From Enterobacter kobei (GTDB lineage: Bacteria; Pseudomonadota; Gammaproteobacteria; Enterobacterales; Enterobacteriaceae), in assembly GCF_001729765.1 (NCBI RefSeq), contig NZ_CP017181.1:3100001-3164000 (forward strand): a stretch of DNA of 64,000 bases. Reading direction: 5' to 3'. Shown piece by piece: positions 44,087 through 55,577 of this stretch. Every line of letters begins with the position of its first letter. Position 1 is the first letter of the stretch. Below the pieces are notes generated by a model. That model searched no databases. It was not told where the DNA came from and saw only the letters and a program-made list of their open reading frames with translations. The position numbers and the translations under genes were made by a program.

Positions 44087-45835
44087 ATGTCTTCTGTTCG
44101 AACTGACGATAACAAAACATTCATTAACGAACTGTCGCGCCTGGTTGGCTCCTCTCACCTGCTTACCGACCCGGCTAAAACCGCCCGCTACCGTAAGGGT
44201 TTCCGCTCCGGTCAGGGCGAGGCGCTGGCGGTGGTCTTTCCGGGCACGCTGCTGGAACTGTGGCGCGTGCTGAGCGCCTGCGTTGCCGCCGACAAGATTA
44301 TATTAATGCAGGCGGCCAACACCGGCCTGACCGAAGGTTCTACGCCGAACGGCAACGATTACGATCGTGACATCGTGATTATCAGCACTCTGCGCCTCGA
44401 CAAGCTGCATCTGCTGGATAAAGGCGAGCAGGTACTCGCCTTCCCTGGTACCACTCTTTACTCGCTGGAAAAAGCGCTTAAGCCGCTGGGACGAGAACCG
44501 CATTCGGTGATCGGCTCCTCCTGCATTGGCGCCTCGGTCGTCGGTGGGATCTGCAATAACTCCGGCGGCTCGCTGGTGCAGCGCGGCCCGGCTTACACCG
44601 AGATGTCGCTGTTTGCCCGTATCAATGAAGACGGCAAGCTGACGCTGGTGAACCATCTGGGTATCGACCTGGGCGTCACGCCGGAACAGATCCTCAGCAA
44701 GCTCGACGACGATCGCGTGAAGGATGAAGACGTTCAGCACGATGGCCGCCACGCGCACGACCATGACTACATTACCCGCGTGCGCGATATTGAAGCCGAT
44801 ACGCCGGCGCGCTATAACGCCGACCCGGACCGTCTGTTTGAGTCCTCCGGCTGTGCGGGCAAGCTTGCCGTTTTCGCGGTGCGTCTCGACACCTTCCCGG
44901 CAGAGAAAAAGCAGCAGGTGTTTTATATCGGCACCAACCAGCCTGAAGTGTTAACCGAAATCCGTCGTCATATTCTGGGCGAATTCACCCACCTGCCGGT
45001 GGCGGGCGAATATATGCATCGGGACATTTACGACATTGCCGAGCGTTACGGCAAAGATACGTTCCTGATGATCGACAAGCTCGGCACCGACAAAATGCCG
45101 TTCTTCTTCACCATGAAGGGCCGCACCGATGCGATGCTGGAGAAAGTGTCGCTGTTCAAACCTCACTTCACCGACCGCTTTATGCAGAAGCTGGGCAACG
45201 TTTTCCCGGCGCATTTGCCGGAGCGAATGAAAACCTGGCGTGATAAGTACGAACATCATCTGCTGCTGAAAATGGCCGGGGACGGGATTGCCGAAGCGCA
45301 GGCCTGGCTGACCGACTTCTTCAAAACCGCCGAAGGGGATTTCTTCGCCTGTACCCCTGAAGAGGGCAGCAAAGCCTTCCTGCACCGTTTTGCCGCGGCG
45401 GGAGCCGCTATCCGTTACCAGGCAGTACACTCTGACGAGGTGGAAGATATCCTGGCGCTGGATATTGCCCTGCGCCGTAACGACACCGAGTGGTTTGAGC
45501 ATTTGCCGCCGGAAATTGACAGCAAGCTGGTGCATAAGCTCTATTACGGCCATTTTATGTGCTATGTCTTCCATCAGGATTACATTGTCAAAAAAGGGGT
45601 TGATGCCCACGAACTGAAAGAGCAGATGCTCGCCCTTCTTCACGAGCGTGGCGCACAATATCCTGCGGAACACAACGTCGGGCATCTTTATAAAGCTCCT
45701 GACGCACTTAAGCAGTTTTATCGCGAGAATGACCCTACAAACAGCATGAACCCCGGCATTGGTAAAACAACGCGGAAGAAATACTGGAAAGAGAGCCCAG
45801 ACGCGGAGCAGCACTTAACGCAAGCGTCTGATTAA
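44087..45835 (+). CDS. dld: Quinone-dependent D-lactate dehydrogenase
   Basis: A 582-residue peripheral membrane flavoenzyme oxidising D-lactate to pyruvate. It has a PCMH FAD domain (SSCIGASVVGGICNNSGGS, about 147-165) and a C-terminal lactate-dehydrogenase membrane-binding domain. ATG 44087 follows AAGGAGTGGAAG and is preferred over the in-frame ATG 44063. A perfect 22-bp hairpin (45900-45921, half-site GCCGGAGAAAC) lies between it and the next gene. Confidence 0.96.
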   Translation: MSSVRTDDNKTFINELSRLVGSSHLLTDPAKTARYRKGFRSGQGEALAVVFPGTLLELWRVLSACVAADKIILMQAANTGLTEGSTPNGNDYDRDIVIISTLRLDKLHLLDKGEQVLAFPGTTLYSLEKALKPLGREPHSVIGSSCIGASVVGGICNNSGGSLVQRGPAYTEMSLFARINEDGKLTLVNHLGIDLGVTPEQILSKLDDDRVKDEDVQHDGRHAHDHDYITRVRDIEADTPARYNADPDRLFESSGCAGKLAVFAVRLDTFPAEKKQQVFYIGTNQPEVLTEIRRHILGEFTHLPVAGEYMHRDIYDIAERYGKDTFLMIDKLGTDKMPFFFTMKGRTDAMLEKVSLFKPHFTDRFMQKLGNVFPAHLPERMKTWRDKYEHHLLLKMAGDGIAEAQAWLTDFFKTAEGDFFACTPEEGSKAFLHRFAAAGAAIRYQAVHSDEVEDILALDIALRRNDTEWFEHLPPEIDSKLVHKLYYGHFMCYVFHQDYIVKKGVDAHELKEQMLALLHERGAQYPAEHNVGHLYKAPDALKQFYRENDPTNSMNPGIGKTTRKKYWKESPDAEQHLTQASD

Positions 45836-45947
45836 TTCCTACAGCCAAATTTGAGAGATTGTTTAGCACTTGTTAATCGTAATAGAGTAACGGTCTGTCG
45901 CCGGAGAAACGTTTCTCCGGCATGCGATTACGAGGAGCAGGCACATC

Positions 45948-46502
45948 ATGTCGGCTATTGACGTTTTATCCGAAACCGAACTGGAAGTGCGCGATGCCCT
46001 TCCCGATGATGTGCATGCCATCACCGCAATTTATGCCTGGCATGTGCTTCACGGACGCGCGTCATTTGAAGAAGTCCCCCCGACTATCGACGAAATGCGC
46101 CAGCGTATGAAAAGCGTGGCTGAGAACGATTTACCGTGGCTCATCGCGCTGTATCGCGGCATCGTGGTGGGTTACTGCTATGCCAGTCCTTACCGACCGC
46201 GACACGCCTACCGCTATACCCTGGAAGAGTCGATTTACGTGGACGCCAGCACCACCGGCCGCGGTTTTGGCACGGCATTAATGGATGCGCTTATTGCACG
46301 CTGCGAACAAGGCCCGTGGCGGCAGATGATTGCCGTAGTGGGAGATGGCAATAACAACGCCGGTTCGTTGCGGCTGCATAAAAAGCATGGCTTCGAGATT
46401 GTCGGTCAGCTGCGCAGCGTGGGATACAAGAAAGGCGACTGGCGGGATACGGTGATTATGCAGCGCCCGCTCAACGACGGGGACTGGACGCTGCCGGAAT
46501 AA
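45948..46502 (+). CDS. GNAT acetyltransferase, phosphinothricin/methionine-sulfoximine type
   Basis: A 184-residue acetyltransferase of the Bar/Pat/MddA group: N-terminal EVRDALPDDVHAITAIYAWHV, central YRYTLEESIYVDASTTGRGFG and C-terminal KHGFEIVGQLRSVGYKKGDW. Such enzymes acetylate methionine sulfoximine, sulfone or phosphinothricin-like amino acids. AGGAGCAGGCACATC precedes ATG. Monocistronic with a terminator behind it. Confidence 0.88.
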   Translation: MSAIDVLSETELEVRDALPDDVHAITAIYAWHVLHGRASFEEVPPTIDEMRQRMKSVAENDLPWLIALYRGIVVGYCYASPYRPRHAYRYTLEESIYVDASTTGRGFGTALMDALIARCEQGPWRQMIAVVGDGNNNAGSLRLHKKHGFEIVGQLRSVGYKKGDWRDTVIMQRPLNDGDWTLPE

Positions 46503-46507
46503 AAGCA

Positions 46508-46535
46508 AAACGGTAACCTGGGTTACCGTTTTTAG
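46508..46535 (+). terminator. Terminator of the acetyltransferase gene
   Basis: AACGGTAACC-TG-GGTTACCGTT followed by TTTAG; perfect 10-bp stem. Confidence 0.9.
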
Positions 46536-46541
46536 TGTGTT

Positions 46542-46581
46542 CTCCCTCTCCCTGTGGGAGAGGGTTGGGGTGAGGGCATCA
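46542..46581 (+). repeat. Intergenic repeat, copy 2
   Basis: CTCCCTCTCCCTGTGGGAG then AGGGTTGGGGTGAGGGCATCAG, one base different from the copy at 33613-33652. Confidence 0.8.
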
Positions 46582-46595
46582 GCGAGCACAGGTAC

Positions 46596-47519
46596 TTAAT
46601 CGTTCTGCGCCGTCGCCATCTGCTCCGCTTTCTGCTTTTTATACGTCAACGCCGCGGCCGGTACAGGCTGCACCTTCCCGGTCTCAATCCAGGTCCGCAG
46701 GCGGCTCGCATCCGCAAAGTGAGTATATTTCCCGAAGGCATCCATCACCACCAGCGCCACCGGATTACCGTTAAACACGGTACGCATCACCAGACAGTGT
46801 CCTGCCGCGTTGGTGAATCCGGTTTTCGTTAGCTGAATGTTCCAGTTATCCCGGTAAACCAGATGGTTAGTGTTGCGGAACGGCAGCGTATAGGCCGGGC
46901 TGGCAAAGGTCGCCATCTCTTCACGGGTCGTGCTGAGCTGGCCAATCAGCGGATACTGCTTGCTGGCAATCAGCAGTTTCGTCAGATCGCGGGCCGTCGA
47001 GACGTTGTTAATCGACAGACCCGTCGGTTCAACATAGTGCGTATTGTTCATCCCCAGCGCTTTGGCTTTGGCGTTCATCGCGCGAATAAACGCGTCGTAA
47101 CCGCCAGGATAGTGGTGTGCCAGGCTCGCGGCCGCACGGTTTTCGGATGACATCAGCGCCAGCAGCAGCATGTTTTTACGGCTGATTTCGCTGTTCAGGC
47201 GCACGCGAGAGTAGATCCCTTTCATCTCTGACGTGTGGCTGATATCCACTTTCAGTTTTTCGTCCAGCGGCAGATGGGCATCAAGCACCACCATCGCGGT
47301 CATTAATTTGGTTATTGAAGCGATCGGGCGCACCAGGTCCGGATGGCTGGCGTAAATCACCTTATTGGTGTTGAGGTCGACAATCATCGCGCTGCCGGAT
47401 GCAATTTGCGGCTGGGCAGCAGCAGTGGTCACCGCGGGCGTTTTAGCGACGGCTGGCACAGCAGCGGACGCCCCCAGCAACAGCGCCAGGCTAAGTAAAG
47501 AGACTCGGAATTTCAGCAT
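46596..47519 (-). CDS. pbpG: D-alanyl-D-alanine endopeptidase PbpG (PBP7)
   Basis: A 307-residue low-molecular-weight penicillin-binding protein with a signal peptide (1-25). It is a serine peptidase S11 with SITK (active Ser, about 68-71), SEN (about 125-127) and KTG (about 232-234), and cleaves D-Ala-mDAP cross-links in peptidoglycan. Between it and yohC lies an inverted repeat with a 13-bp perfect stem (47648-47679). Confidence 0.95.
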   Translation of the reverse strand: MLKFRVSLLSLALLLGASAAVPAVAKTPAVTTAAAQPQIASGSAMIVDLNTNKVIYASHPDLVRPIASITKLMTAMVVLDAHLPLDEKLKVDISHTSEMKGIYSRVRLNSEISRKNMLLLALMSSENRAAASLAHHYPGGYDAFIRAMNAKAKALGMNNTHYVEPTGLSINNVSTARDLTKLLIASKQYPLIGQLSTTREEMATFASPAYTLPFRNTNHLVYRDNWNIQLTKTGFTNAAGHCLVMRTVFNGNPVALVVMDAFGKYTHFADASRLRTWIETGKVQPVPAAALTYKKQKAEQMATAQND

Positions 47520-47647
47520 GGTGAGACTTCTGATAATTATTCACGCACGTAATGACGTACACCGCCTGCGTCGACGGATAAACGCAGGCTGGCTTCGGCA
47601 TCATAGCCGTCACAGTGCTTTGTCGCCAGCGGATAATCGTGAACAGA

Positions 47648-47679
47648 TGCTGCATTGCTGGCATTTACGCCAGCAATGC
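47648..47679. other. 13-bp perfect hairpin between yohC and pbpG
   Basis: CTGCATTGCTGGC / GCCAGCAATGCAG with loop ATTTAC. There is no U-run, so it is more likely an mRNA stability element than a classic terminator. A second stem GCCTGCG/CGCAGGC lies at about 47566-47592. Confidence 0.6.
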
Positions 47680-47686
47680 AGTGAGC

Positions 47687-48274
47687 TTAGAAGAGACGGT
47701 ATCCATAACCCCAAAGAATAACCGTCAGTGCCAGTAACGCCTCCAGCACCAGCACACCGATAGCCAGTGTTGAGCTGGAGAAGCTCAGCCCCTCTTCTTT
47801 GTTGATATTCAGGAAGGTTGGAACCCCCAGATACAGCAGATAACCTGTGTAACAGAGAGCAATCGTACCGATCAGTGCGCACAACCAGACCAGTGGATAC
47901 AGTGCAACAATACCGCTTAAGAACAGCGGGGTCGCGACGTATCCAGCGAAGACCATACAGCGCGCCAGCGATGGACGTTGCGGATAGTTACGTGCCATCC
48001 AGTGAATGACACGCCCCATGACCGCCACGCCCGCCAGCATCAGGCCATAAAAGAGAATGGCAAGATAAAGCCCGGTAAACCAGGAAAGCTGAACCACGGT
48101 GCCGTCACCGAAATTCCAGCCGATTTGTGTTGTGCCAATAAACGCGCATATTACCGGCACCGCGGCCATCAGCAGCACATGGTGGGTGTAATGATGCGAG
48201 ACCGTTTCGTTCTCACTTTTGATGACATGCATTTCACGATCGGGATGGGAGAAAAGTCCCCAGACATGGTTCAT
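47687..48274 (-). CDS. yohC: Yip1-family inner membrane protein YohC
   Basis: A 195-residue protein with five hydrophobic spans (about 35-190) of the Yip1 domain, the same layout as E. coli YohC. Preceded by AAGGGGGCGCT. Function not established; envelope location expected. Confidence 0.88.
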   Translation of the reverse strand: MNHVWGLFSHPDREMHVIKSENETVSHHYTHHVLLMAAVPVICAFIGTTQIGWNFGDGTVVQLSWFTGLYLAILFYGLMLAGVAVMGRVIHWMARNYPQRPSLARCMVFAGYVATPLFLSGIVALYPLVWLCALIGTIALCYTGYLLYLGVPTFLNINKEEGLSFSSSTLAIGVLVLEALLALTVILWGYGYRLF

Positions 48275-48431
48275 AGCGCCCCCTTGTTGTCGGCCCGTCA
48301 GCGATACCTTAAGTATAATGCAGGCTTTAGATTATTTTATGTACAGTGGGAAATTTCCGTTGATTTCCCCGCTGTTGATTCATGGGGTATATGATTAAAC
48401 GAGGTACGCTGAGGGAGATAACATTTACGTA

Positions 48432-49004
48432 ATGGATATTAACGCACTCATTGAACAATATGGCTATGCCGCGCTGGTCATTGGTAGCGTGGCAGAAGGT
48501 GAAACCATCACGCTTTTAGGCGGCGTCGCCGCGCATCAGGGCTTACTGAAATTTCCGCTGGTCGTCGCTGCGGTCGCGCTGGGCGGCATGATTGGCGATC
48601 AGCTACTCTACTTTCTGGGTCTGCGCTTTGGTCCGACGCTTCTCAAGCGTTTCGCTAAACACAAAAAGAAAATTAACCGCGCGCAGCGCCTGATCCAGCG
48701 CCACCCTTACCTGTTCGTTATAGGCACCCGTTTTATGTACGGCTTCAGGATAATCGGGCCGATACTGATTGGCGCCAGCCGTCTGCCGCCGAAAATTTTC
48801 CTGCCGCTGAATATTCTTGGCGCCATTGCCTGGGCGCTAATCTTTACGACGCTCGGTTACGTGGGAGGCGAGGTGATAGGTCCGTGGCTGCATAATCTCG
48901 ACCAGCATCTGAAGCACTGGGCATGGTTGCTTGTCGTGGTTGTGGCGGTGATTGGCGTCAGGCTGTGGCTGAAACATCGGGAAAAGGCGCGGGATGAGGC
49001 GTAG
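48432..49004 (+). CDS. yohD: DedA/SNARE-associated family protein YohD
   Basis: A 190-residue DedA-family membrane protein with four to five spans and the conserved acidic/arginine segments VAEGETITLLGG (about 20-31) and GTRFMYGFRIIGPILIG (about 98-114). DedA proteins support lipid flipping and the proton gradient. Divergent from yohC. Confidence 0.9.
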   Translation: MDINALIEQYGYAALVIGSVAEGETITLLGGVAAHQGLLKFPLVVAAVALGGMIGDQLLYFLGLRFGPTLLKRFAKHKKKINRAQRLIQRHPYLFVIGTRFMYGFRIIGPILIGASRLPPKIFLPLNILGAIAWALIFTTLGYVGGEVIGPWLHNLDQHLKHWAWLLVVVVAVIGVRLWLKHREKARDEA

Positions 49005-49017
49005 CCGGATGCGGCCT

Positions 49018-49055
49018 GATGCCCTGCCCCTCACCCTCTCCCACAGGGAGAGGGC
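49018..49055 (-). repeat. Intergenic repeat, copy 3 (inverted)
   Basis: On the minus strand CCCTCTCCCTGTGGGAGAGG then GTGAGGGGCAGGGCATCAG, the same unit as at 33613 and 46542 in the opposite orientation. Confidence 0.78.
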
Positions 49056-49064
49056 AAAAAGTAG

Positions 49065-49829
49065 CTATCCCTCCGGCTTAAACTGCGGATTCGCCAGCAT
49101 AAAACCCCCGTCAACGATAAACGATTGCCCGGTGGTATAGCTGGCGTCGCTGTCGCACAGCCACGCCACCAGGCTGGCGATTTCTCTCGTATGCCCGGGG
49201 CGCGCCAGCGGGATTTCCGGCATTGAGCCTTCTTTCACTTCGCAGTCGTCCATATCGTTCATGGGTGTGGCAATGGCACCCGGCGCGACGGCGTTCACCA
49301 GAATGTTGTGCTTAACCAGTTCTATCGCCATGGATTTGGTCAGGCCGCCGAGCGCATGTTTCGCAGCGGTGTAGGCGCTGGCCTCCGGCAGCGGCGTGTG
49401 CTCATGCACCGAGGTAATGTTGACAATTCGCCCTCCTTCCCCCTGCTTCACCATCTGCCGCGCCGCAATCTGCGAACAGAGAAACGCACCGTCCACGTCG
49501 ACGGTGAAGATGTTCCGCCAGTCGTCAAACGGCATCTCCAGGAAGGGCGCTTTGGTCATCGCCCCGGCATTGTTAACCAGCACGTCCAGCCGACCGAAAC
49601 GCGCAATCAGCACGTCAATGGCTTCAGCACCTTCCGGGAGCGTGCTTAAATCGAGATGGACAGCCTCTGCTCGCTGCCCCTTCGCTTCCACTTCACGGCA
49701 GGTTTCCAGCGCACCTTTTTCATCAGAATGCCAGGTAATGCCAATATCAAACCCGCGCTCTGCCAGCATCAGGGCCGTGGTTTTACCAATCCCGGAATCC
49801 GATGCGGTAACAATCGCTACTCTGGTCAT
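49065..49829 (-). CDS. yohF: SDR-family oxidoreductase YohF
   Basis: A 254-residue short-chain dehydrogenase: cofactor motif TASDSGIGKTTA (about 8-19), NNAGA (about 90) and catalytic Tyr-Lys in AYTAAKHALG (about 155-160). ATG 49829 follows AGGAGGTGAGT. NAD(P)-dependent; physiological substrate unknown. Confidence 0.93.
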   Translation of the reverse strand: MTRVAIVTASDSGIGKTTALMLAERGFDIGITWHSDEKGALETCREVEAKGQRAEAVHLDLSTLPEGAEAIDVLIARFGRLDVLVNNAGAMTKAPFLEMPFDDWRNIFTVDVDGAFLCSQIAARQMVKQGEGGRIVNITSVHEHTPLPEASAYTAAKHALGGLTKSMAIELVKHNILVNAVAPGAIATPMNDMDDCEVKEGSMPEIPLARPGHTREIASLVAWLCDSDASYTTGQSFIVDGGFMLANPQFKPEG

Positions 49830-49879
49830 ACTCACCTCCTGAAAAACAGCAAAGAGATAAGTATAGATAACGCATCTTT

Positions 49880-51298
49880 TTAGCCGTGATGATAGCCGCC
49901 CCCCAGCGCCGACGTTAGTTGCAGCGTGCCGTCGATATACTGTCCTTTCAGCATGACCGTCTCAAGGTGTTCTTTAAGCGCCGGGATTCTGGCTTCGCTG
50001 ACCCGCGACCCCGCAAGGATACCTGCCCTAAAACGAGCCTGCGCCAGCGCCACTACACGTGCCGCGTCTTTTTCGACCTGCTGCTGGTGACGGTTTTTTG
50101 CCGTCAGGGTTTCGACTTCGCTGGCCGTACGCGCCACCTGATTCACCGCCTCCACCACCGCTTTGTTGTAGTTCGCGACAGAGAGGTTATTCTGCGCCTG
50201 GGCACTATCCAGATTGGCGTTCAGCCTGCCGCTGTCGAAAATCGGCAGGGTCAAACCGGCGGTCACGCCCATCTGCTGAGCGGAAGAGCGGAACAGATCG
50301 CTGAGGTGCAGGGCATCCTGCTGTAAGAAGGCCATCAGATTCACGTCAGGATAGAATGCTGCTCTGGCGGCCTCCACCTCGCTCAGGGAGGCTTCTATAT
50401 ACCAGTGCGCCTCCTGAAGATCCGGGCGGCGCGCCAGCAGTTCATATCCCAGCGTTGAAGGGAGCGAGGCTTCTGTCGCAGGCAACGCATGGCGCGTAAG
50501 GGCTATGGCCGATGTACCGGTCAACGCAGTCAGTCGCGCCTCAATGGCCTTCATTTTGCCCTTCACGTCCGCTAACTGTTCATCCGTTTTGCTGGCATAA
50601 ATATCGGTTTCGACGCCCTCCACCGAGGAGGTAATACCGTGCTGATACAGTTCGCGATCGGCATCGATAATATTTTTCTGCTCCTGCTTAATTTGGGAAA
50701 GGACATCTCCGGCAGCAGCCTGGGTCTGCCACGCCCAGTAAAGGCGCGCAACGCTGCTGGCAAGCAGCTGGCGAGTCTGCTCCAGCCCCGCTTTTTGCGC
50801 ATTCACTTTACCGATACGCGCGGCAATCCGGGCGCGATTTTTCCCCCACAGATCCAGATCCCACCCCGCCGTGAGGCCAAAAGTGCCATTGGTGTACCAT
50901 GGGCCGGTCGTTCCCGCCGCCGGATCGGTCAGCGCGAACGGGCCCATCAGGCCTTCTGCCGACATTTTCTGCCGTTCAACATCCGCAGAAAAATCCAGTT
51001 GTGGGCCATCGGCAGCAATAGCGGCCTTCGCCTGTGCTTCCGCGAGCGTAATACGTTGCCGGGCAATTTGCATATCCGGGGCATCCGCTATCGCTTTCGC
51101 AATAAGCGCATTCAGCTGCGGGTCGTTATACTCTTTCCACCATTCGTTTTTCGGCCAGTCCGCATGGTTAAGTCGGGTATTTACAGATGCAGCTGTCGCC
51201 TGCGTTTTTATTGGCGCTACCGTGGAATGTTCCGGTGCGCACGCAGCCAGCATAAAAACAAGGGGAGCACTCAGAGATAAAATAGGAAAACGTTTCAT
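49880..51298 (-). CDS. mdtQ: Outer-membrane efflux lipoprotein MdtQ
   Basis: A 472-residue TolC/NodT-family channel lipoprotein with lipobox LAAC (about residue 20) and two OEP repeats; the signature DLWGKNRARIAAR and LPIFDSGRLNANLD segments are clear. It closely matches what I recall of E. coli MdtQ, a locus broken in K-12, while this copy is intact. No membrane-fusion or pump gene is adjacent, so it must work with a pump encoded elsewhere. Confidence 0.9.
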   Translation of the reverse strand: MKRFPILSLSAPLVFMLAACAPEHSTVAPIKTQATAASVNTRLNHADWPKNEWWKEYNDPQLNALIAKAIADAPDMQIARQRITLAEAQAKAAIAADGPQLDFSADVERQKMSAEGLMGPFALTDPAAGTTGPWYTNGTFGLTAGWDLDLWGKNRARIAARIGKVNAQKAGLEQTRQLLASSVARLYWAWQTQAAAGDVLSQIKQEQKNIIDADRELYQHGITSSVEGVETDIYASKTDEQLADVKGKMKAIEARLTALTGTSAIALTRHALPATEASLPSTLGYELLARRPDLQEAHWYIEASLSEVEAARAAFYPDVNLMAFLQQDALHLSDLFRSSAQQMGVTAGLTLPIFDSGRLNANLDSAQAQNNLSVANYNKAVVEAVNQVARTASEVETLTAKNRHQQQVEKDAARVVALAQARFRAGILAGSRVSEARIPALKEHLETVMLKGQYIDGTLQLTSALGGGYHHG

Positions 51299-51449
51299 TA
51301 CGCCATGCACTCAAAAAATAAAGGCGCAACTTACGCTTGATGACTTTTCGTTTTTTAGTAACGCGTGGCAATCCGCAAATTGTTATACATTTACATAATC
51401 AGCAAAATATTCACATAGTGAATTATTTAAATCTAAATATTACCGCTGG

Positions 51450-52382
51450 TTATTTTGACTGAATGACCCGCGCAATTTCAGCCGACGTCTGGAGCGTGCG
51501 GATCGCCTGAAATAACCCCAGCGCTTCGCTGTATTCTTTACGTAAATAGCTCAGCCACTGCTTGATGCGCGCGACGTGATACAAACCGGTATCACCCTGC
51601 TTTTCCAGACGGCTGTATTTTTGCAGCAGCGTCACCACGTCAGCCCATGGCATACGCGGTTCGTTATATTTCACGACGCGACTGAGGTTGGGCACGTTCA
51701 GCGCACCGCGGCCAATCATCACCGCATTGCAGCCCGTCTCTTTCAGGCATGCCTGCGCGCTTTCGTAATCCCAGATTTCGCCGTTAGCGATCACCGGAAT
51801 AGTGAGCCGTTTGCGGATCTCGCCAATCGCCTGCCAGTTAATCCGCTCAGCTTTATAACCATCTTCCTTGGTGCGGCCATGCACCACCAGCTCGGTGGCC
51901 CCAGCCTGCTGCACCGCATCGGCAATTTCAAACTGCTTATCTCCGCTGTCCCAGCCCAGACGAACTTTCACGGTGACCGGCAGATGCGAGGGTACCGCCT
52001 CGCGCATGGCTTTTGCGCCGCGATAAATCAGCTCAGGATCCTTGAGTAGCGTTGCCCCGCCGCCGCTGCCGTTGACCAGCTTTGACGGACAGCCGCAGTT
52101 GAGATCGACGCCATAAGAACCCAGCGACACGGCCCTGGCTGCGTTTTCCGCCAGCCATTCAGGATACTGGCCTAACAGCTGGATCCGCACCAGCGTACCG
52201 GAAGGCGTCCGGCTCTGGCGGTGCAGTTCAGGACAGAGACGGTAGAATGACTTTTCTGGCAGCAACATATCGACCACGCGCAAAAACTCCGTCACGCAGA
52301 GATCGTAATCGTTCACCTCGGTAAGCAGCTCGCGCACAAGTGAGTCGAGCACGCCTTCCATCGGGGCCAGTAAAACACGCAT
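51450..52382 (-). CDS. dusC: tRNA-dihydrouridine(16) synthase DusC
   Basis: A 310-residue FMN enzyme that reduces uridine 16 of tRNA. TIM-barrel domain with catalytic Cys in [16 protein letters not shown] (about 96-111) and the FMN phosphate site MIGRGALN, then a helical C-terminal domain. The gap 51299-51449 between mdtQ and dusC is AT-rich and holds no gene. Confidence 0.95.
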   Translation of the reverse strand: MRVLLAPMEGVLDSLVRELLTEVNDYDLCVTEFLRVVDMLLPEKSFYRLCPELHRQSRTPSGTLVRIQLLGQYPEWLAENAARAVSLGSYGVDLNCGCPSKLVNGSGGGATLLKDPELIYRGAKAMREAVPSHLPVTVKVRLGWDSGDKQFEIADAVQQAGATELVVHGRTKEDGYKAERINWQAIGEIRKRLTIPVIANGEIWDYESAQACLKETGCNAVMIGRGALNVPNLSRVVKYNEPRMPWADVVTLLQKYSRLEKQGDTGLYHVARIKQWLSYLRKEYSEALGLFQAIRTLQTSAEIARVIQSK

Positions 52383-52514
52383 TCTGAGTACCTGTGAAAA
52401 AAGACGCGCTATAGTAGCTGCTCTGTATGTATGTGGAAAGCCCGGCGTTCCATTCCGGAATGTCTGGTATGCTCAAAATTCATGATGTGATCCGTGGCAC
52501 ATTTTCAGGTTTAA

Positions 52515-53636
<1,122 letters not shown>

Positions 53637-53638
<2 letters not shown>

Positions 53639-53664
53639 AATTTGCGATGCGTCGCGCAAATTTC
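53637..53664 (+). terminator. Terminator of yohJK
   Basis: AAATTTGCG-atgcgtcg-CGCAAATTT followed by CATTTTGATTT. Confidence 0.75.
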
Positions 53665-53679
53665 ATTTTGATTTCATAA

Positions 53680-53708
53680 GTTGCATACATAATGAGAAGT
53701 GGATCACA
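53680..53708 (+). promoter_or_regulatory. CytR/CRP-type control sites of cdd
   Basis: GTTGCATA (53680-53687) resembles the CytR octamer GTTGCATT, and TGAGAAGTGGATCACA (53693-53708) resembles the CRP consensus TGTGA-N6-TCACA with one mismatch. E. coli cdd is a CytR/CRP promoter, so the arrangement is expected. Confidence 0.6.
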
Positions 53709-53767
53709 TATAAAGCCCCAGCGGCTCCGTAAACTACCGATCCATTAACCTTTATGAGGCAAACGCC

Positions 53768-54652
53768 ATGCACCCACGTTTTCAAGCTGCCTTCGCTCAG
53801 CTTGCAGAGAATTTGCAATCAGCCCTTGCTCCCGTCCTGGCAGATGCACATTTCCCCGCCCTGCTGACGGCAGAGCAGGTCACCATGCTGAAACAAGCAG
53901 CGGGACTGGATGAAGACGCGCTGGCTTTCGCACTGCTGCCCCTGGCTGCCGCCTGCGCGCGTGCCGATCTCTCCCACTTCAACGTCGGCGCTATTGCGCG
54001 CGGCGTCAGCGGAACCTGGTACTTCGGTGGAAACATGGAGTTCCTGGGCGCAACCATGCAGCAAACCGTTCATGCGGAGCAAAGCGCCATCAGCCACGCC
54101 TGGTTGCGCGGTGAAAAGGCCCTGAGCGCCATCACCGTGAACTACACGCCGTGCGGCCACTGCCGTCAGTTTATGAACGAGCTGAACAGCGGGCTGCAAC
54201 TGCGCATCAACCTGCCGGGACGTGCGCCACACACGCTGGGCGATTACCTGCCGGATGCCTTCGGCCCGAAAGATCTGGACATTAAAACGCTGCTGATGGA
54301 CGAGCAGGATCATGGTTTCGCCCTGTCCGGCGATGACCTGAGCGAAGCGGCCATTCGTGCGGCTAACAAGAGCCACACTCCGTACAGTAACGCCCCAAGC
54401 GGCGTGGCGCTGCAGTGCCGCGATGGCCGTATCTTCACCGGCAGCTATGCGGAAAACGCCGCGTTTAACCCAACGCTGCCGCCGCTGCAGGGTGCGCTCA
54501 ACCTGCTGAGCCTGAACGGCTACGACTACCCCGACATTCAGCGCGCAATTCTGGCCGAAAAGGCCGATGCGCCACTGATTCAGTGGGATGCTACCGCTGC
54601 GACGCTCAAGGCGTTAGGCTGCACGACGATCGACCGCGTACTGCTGGCATAA
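53768..54652 (+). CDS. cdd: Cytidine deaminase
   Basis: A 294-residue dimeric-type cytidine/deoxycytidine deaminase. Zinc and catalytic motif [12 protein letters not shown] (His-Ala-Glu, about 102-104) and PCGHC (about 129-133) are intact; the inactive C-terminal repeat (about 190-294) is present as in E. coli. Preceded by TATGAGGCAAACGCC. Confidence 0.97.
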   Translation: MHPRFQAAFAQLAENLQSALAPVLADAHFPALLTAEQVTMLKQAAGLDEDALAFALLPLAAACARADLSHFNVGAIARGVSGTWYFGGNMEFLGATMQQTVHAEQSAISHAWLRGEKALSAITVNYTPCGHCRQFMNELNSGLQLRINLPGRAPHTLGDYLPDAFGPKDLDIKTLLMDEQDHGFALSGDDLSEAAIRAANKSHTPYSNAPSGVALQCRDGRIFTGSYAENAAFNPTLPPLQGALNLLSLNGYDYPDIQRAILAEKADAPLIQWDATAATLKALGCTTIDRVLLA

Positions 54653-54748
54653 ATCCTTCCGGCGGACTGAAATGTCCGCCACATTGCTGAAAAACCCCTC
54701 AGTTGAGTCGCTGTTTCTTGCGCTAACCAGACGGGTAAAGTAGCCTGA

Positions 54749-55493
<745 letters not shown>

Positions 55494-55501
55494 ATTTGCA
55501 C

Positions 55502-55523
55502 AATGAGTAATATATTACTCATT
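55502..55523. promoter_or_regulatory. Perfect 22-bp palindrome, probable operator of the hipA/hipB-like locus
   Basis: Half-site AATGAGTAATA and its exact complement. It lies 55 bp ahead of the hipA remnant and 9 bp behind sanA. Perfect palindromes of this size are usual targets of HipB-like antitoxin dimers. Confidence 0.65.
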
Positions 55524-55577
55524 AACCTCTCAAAAAATGGATAATGTGAGATATAAGTGGCATTACTTGCCTTAATC

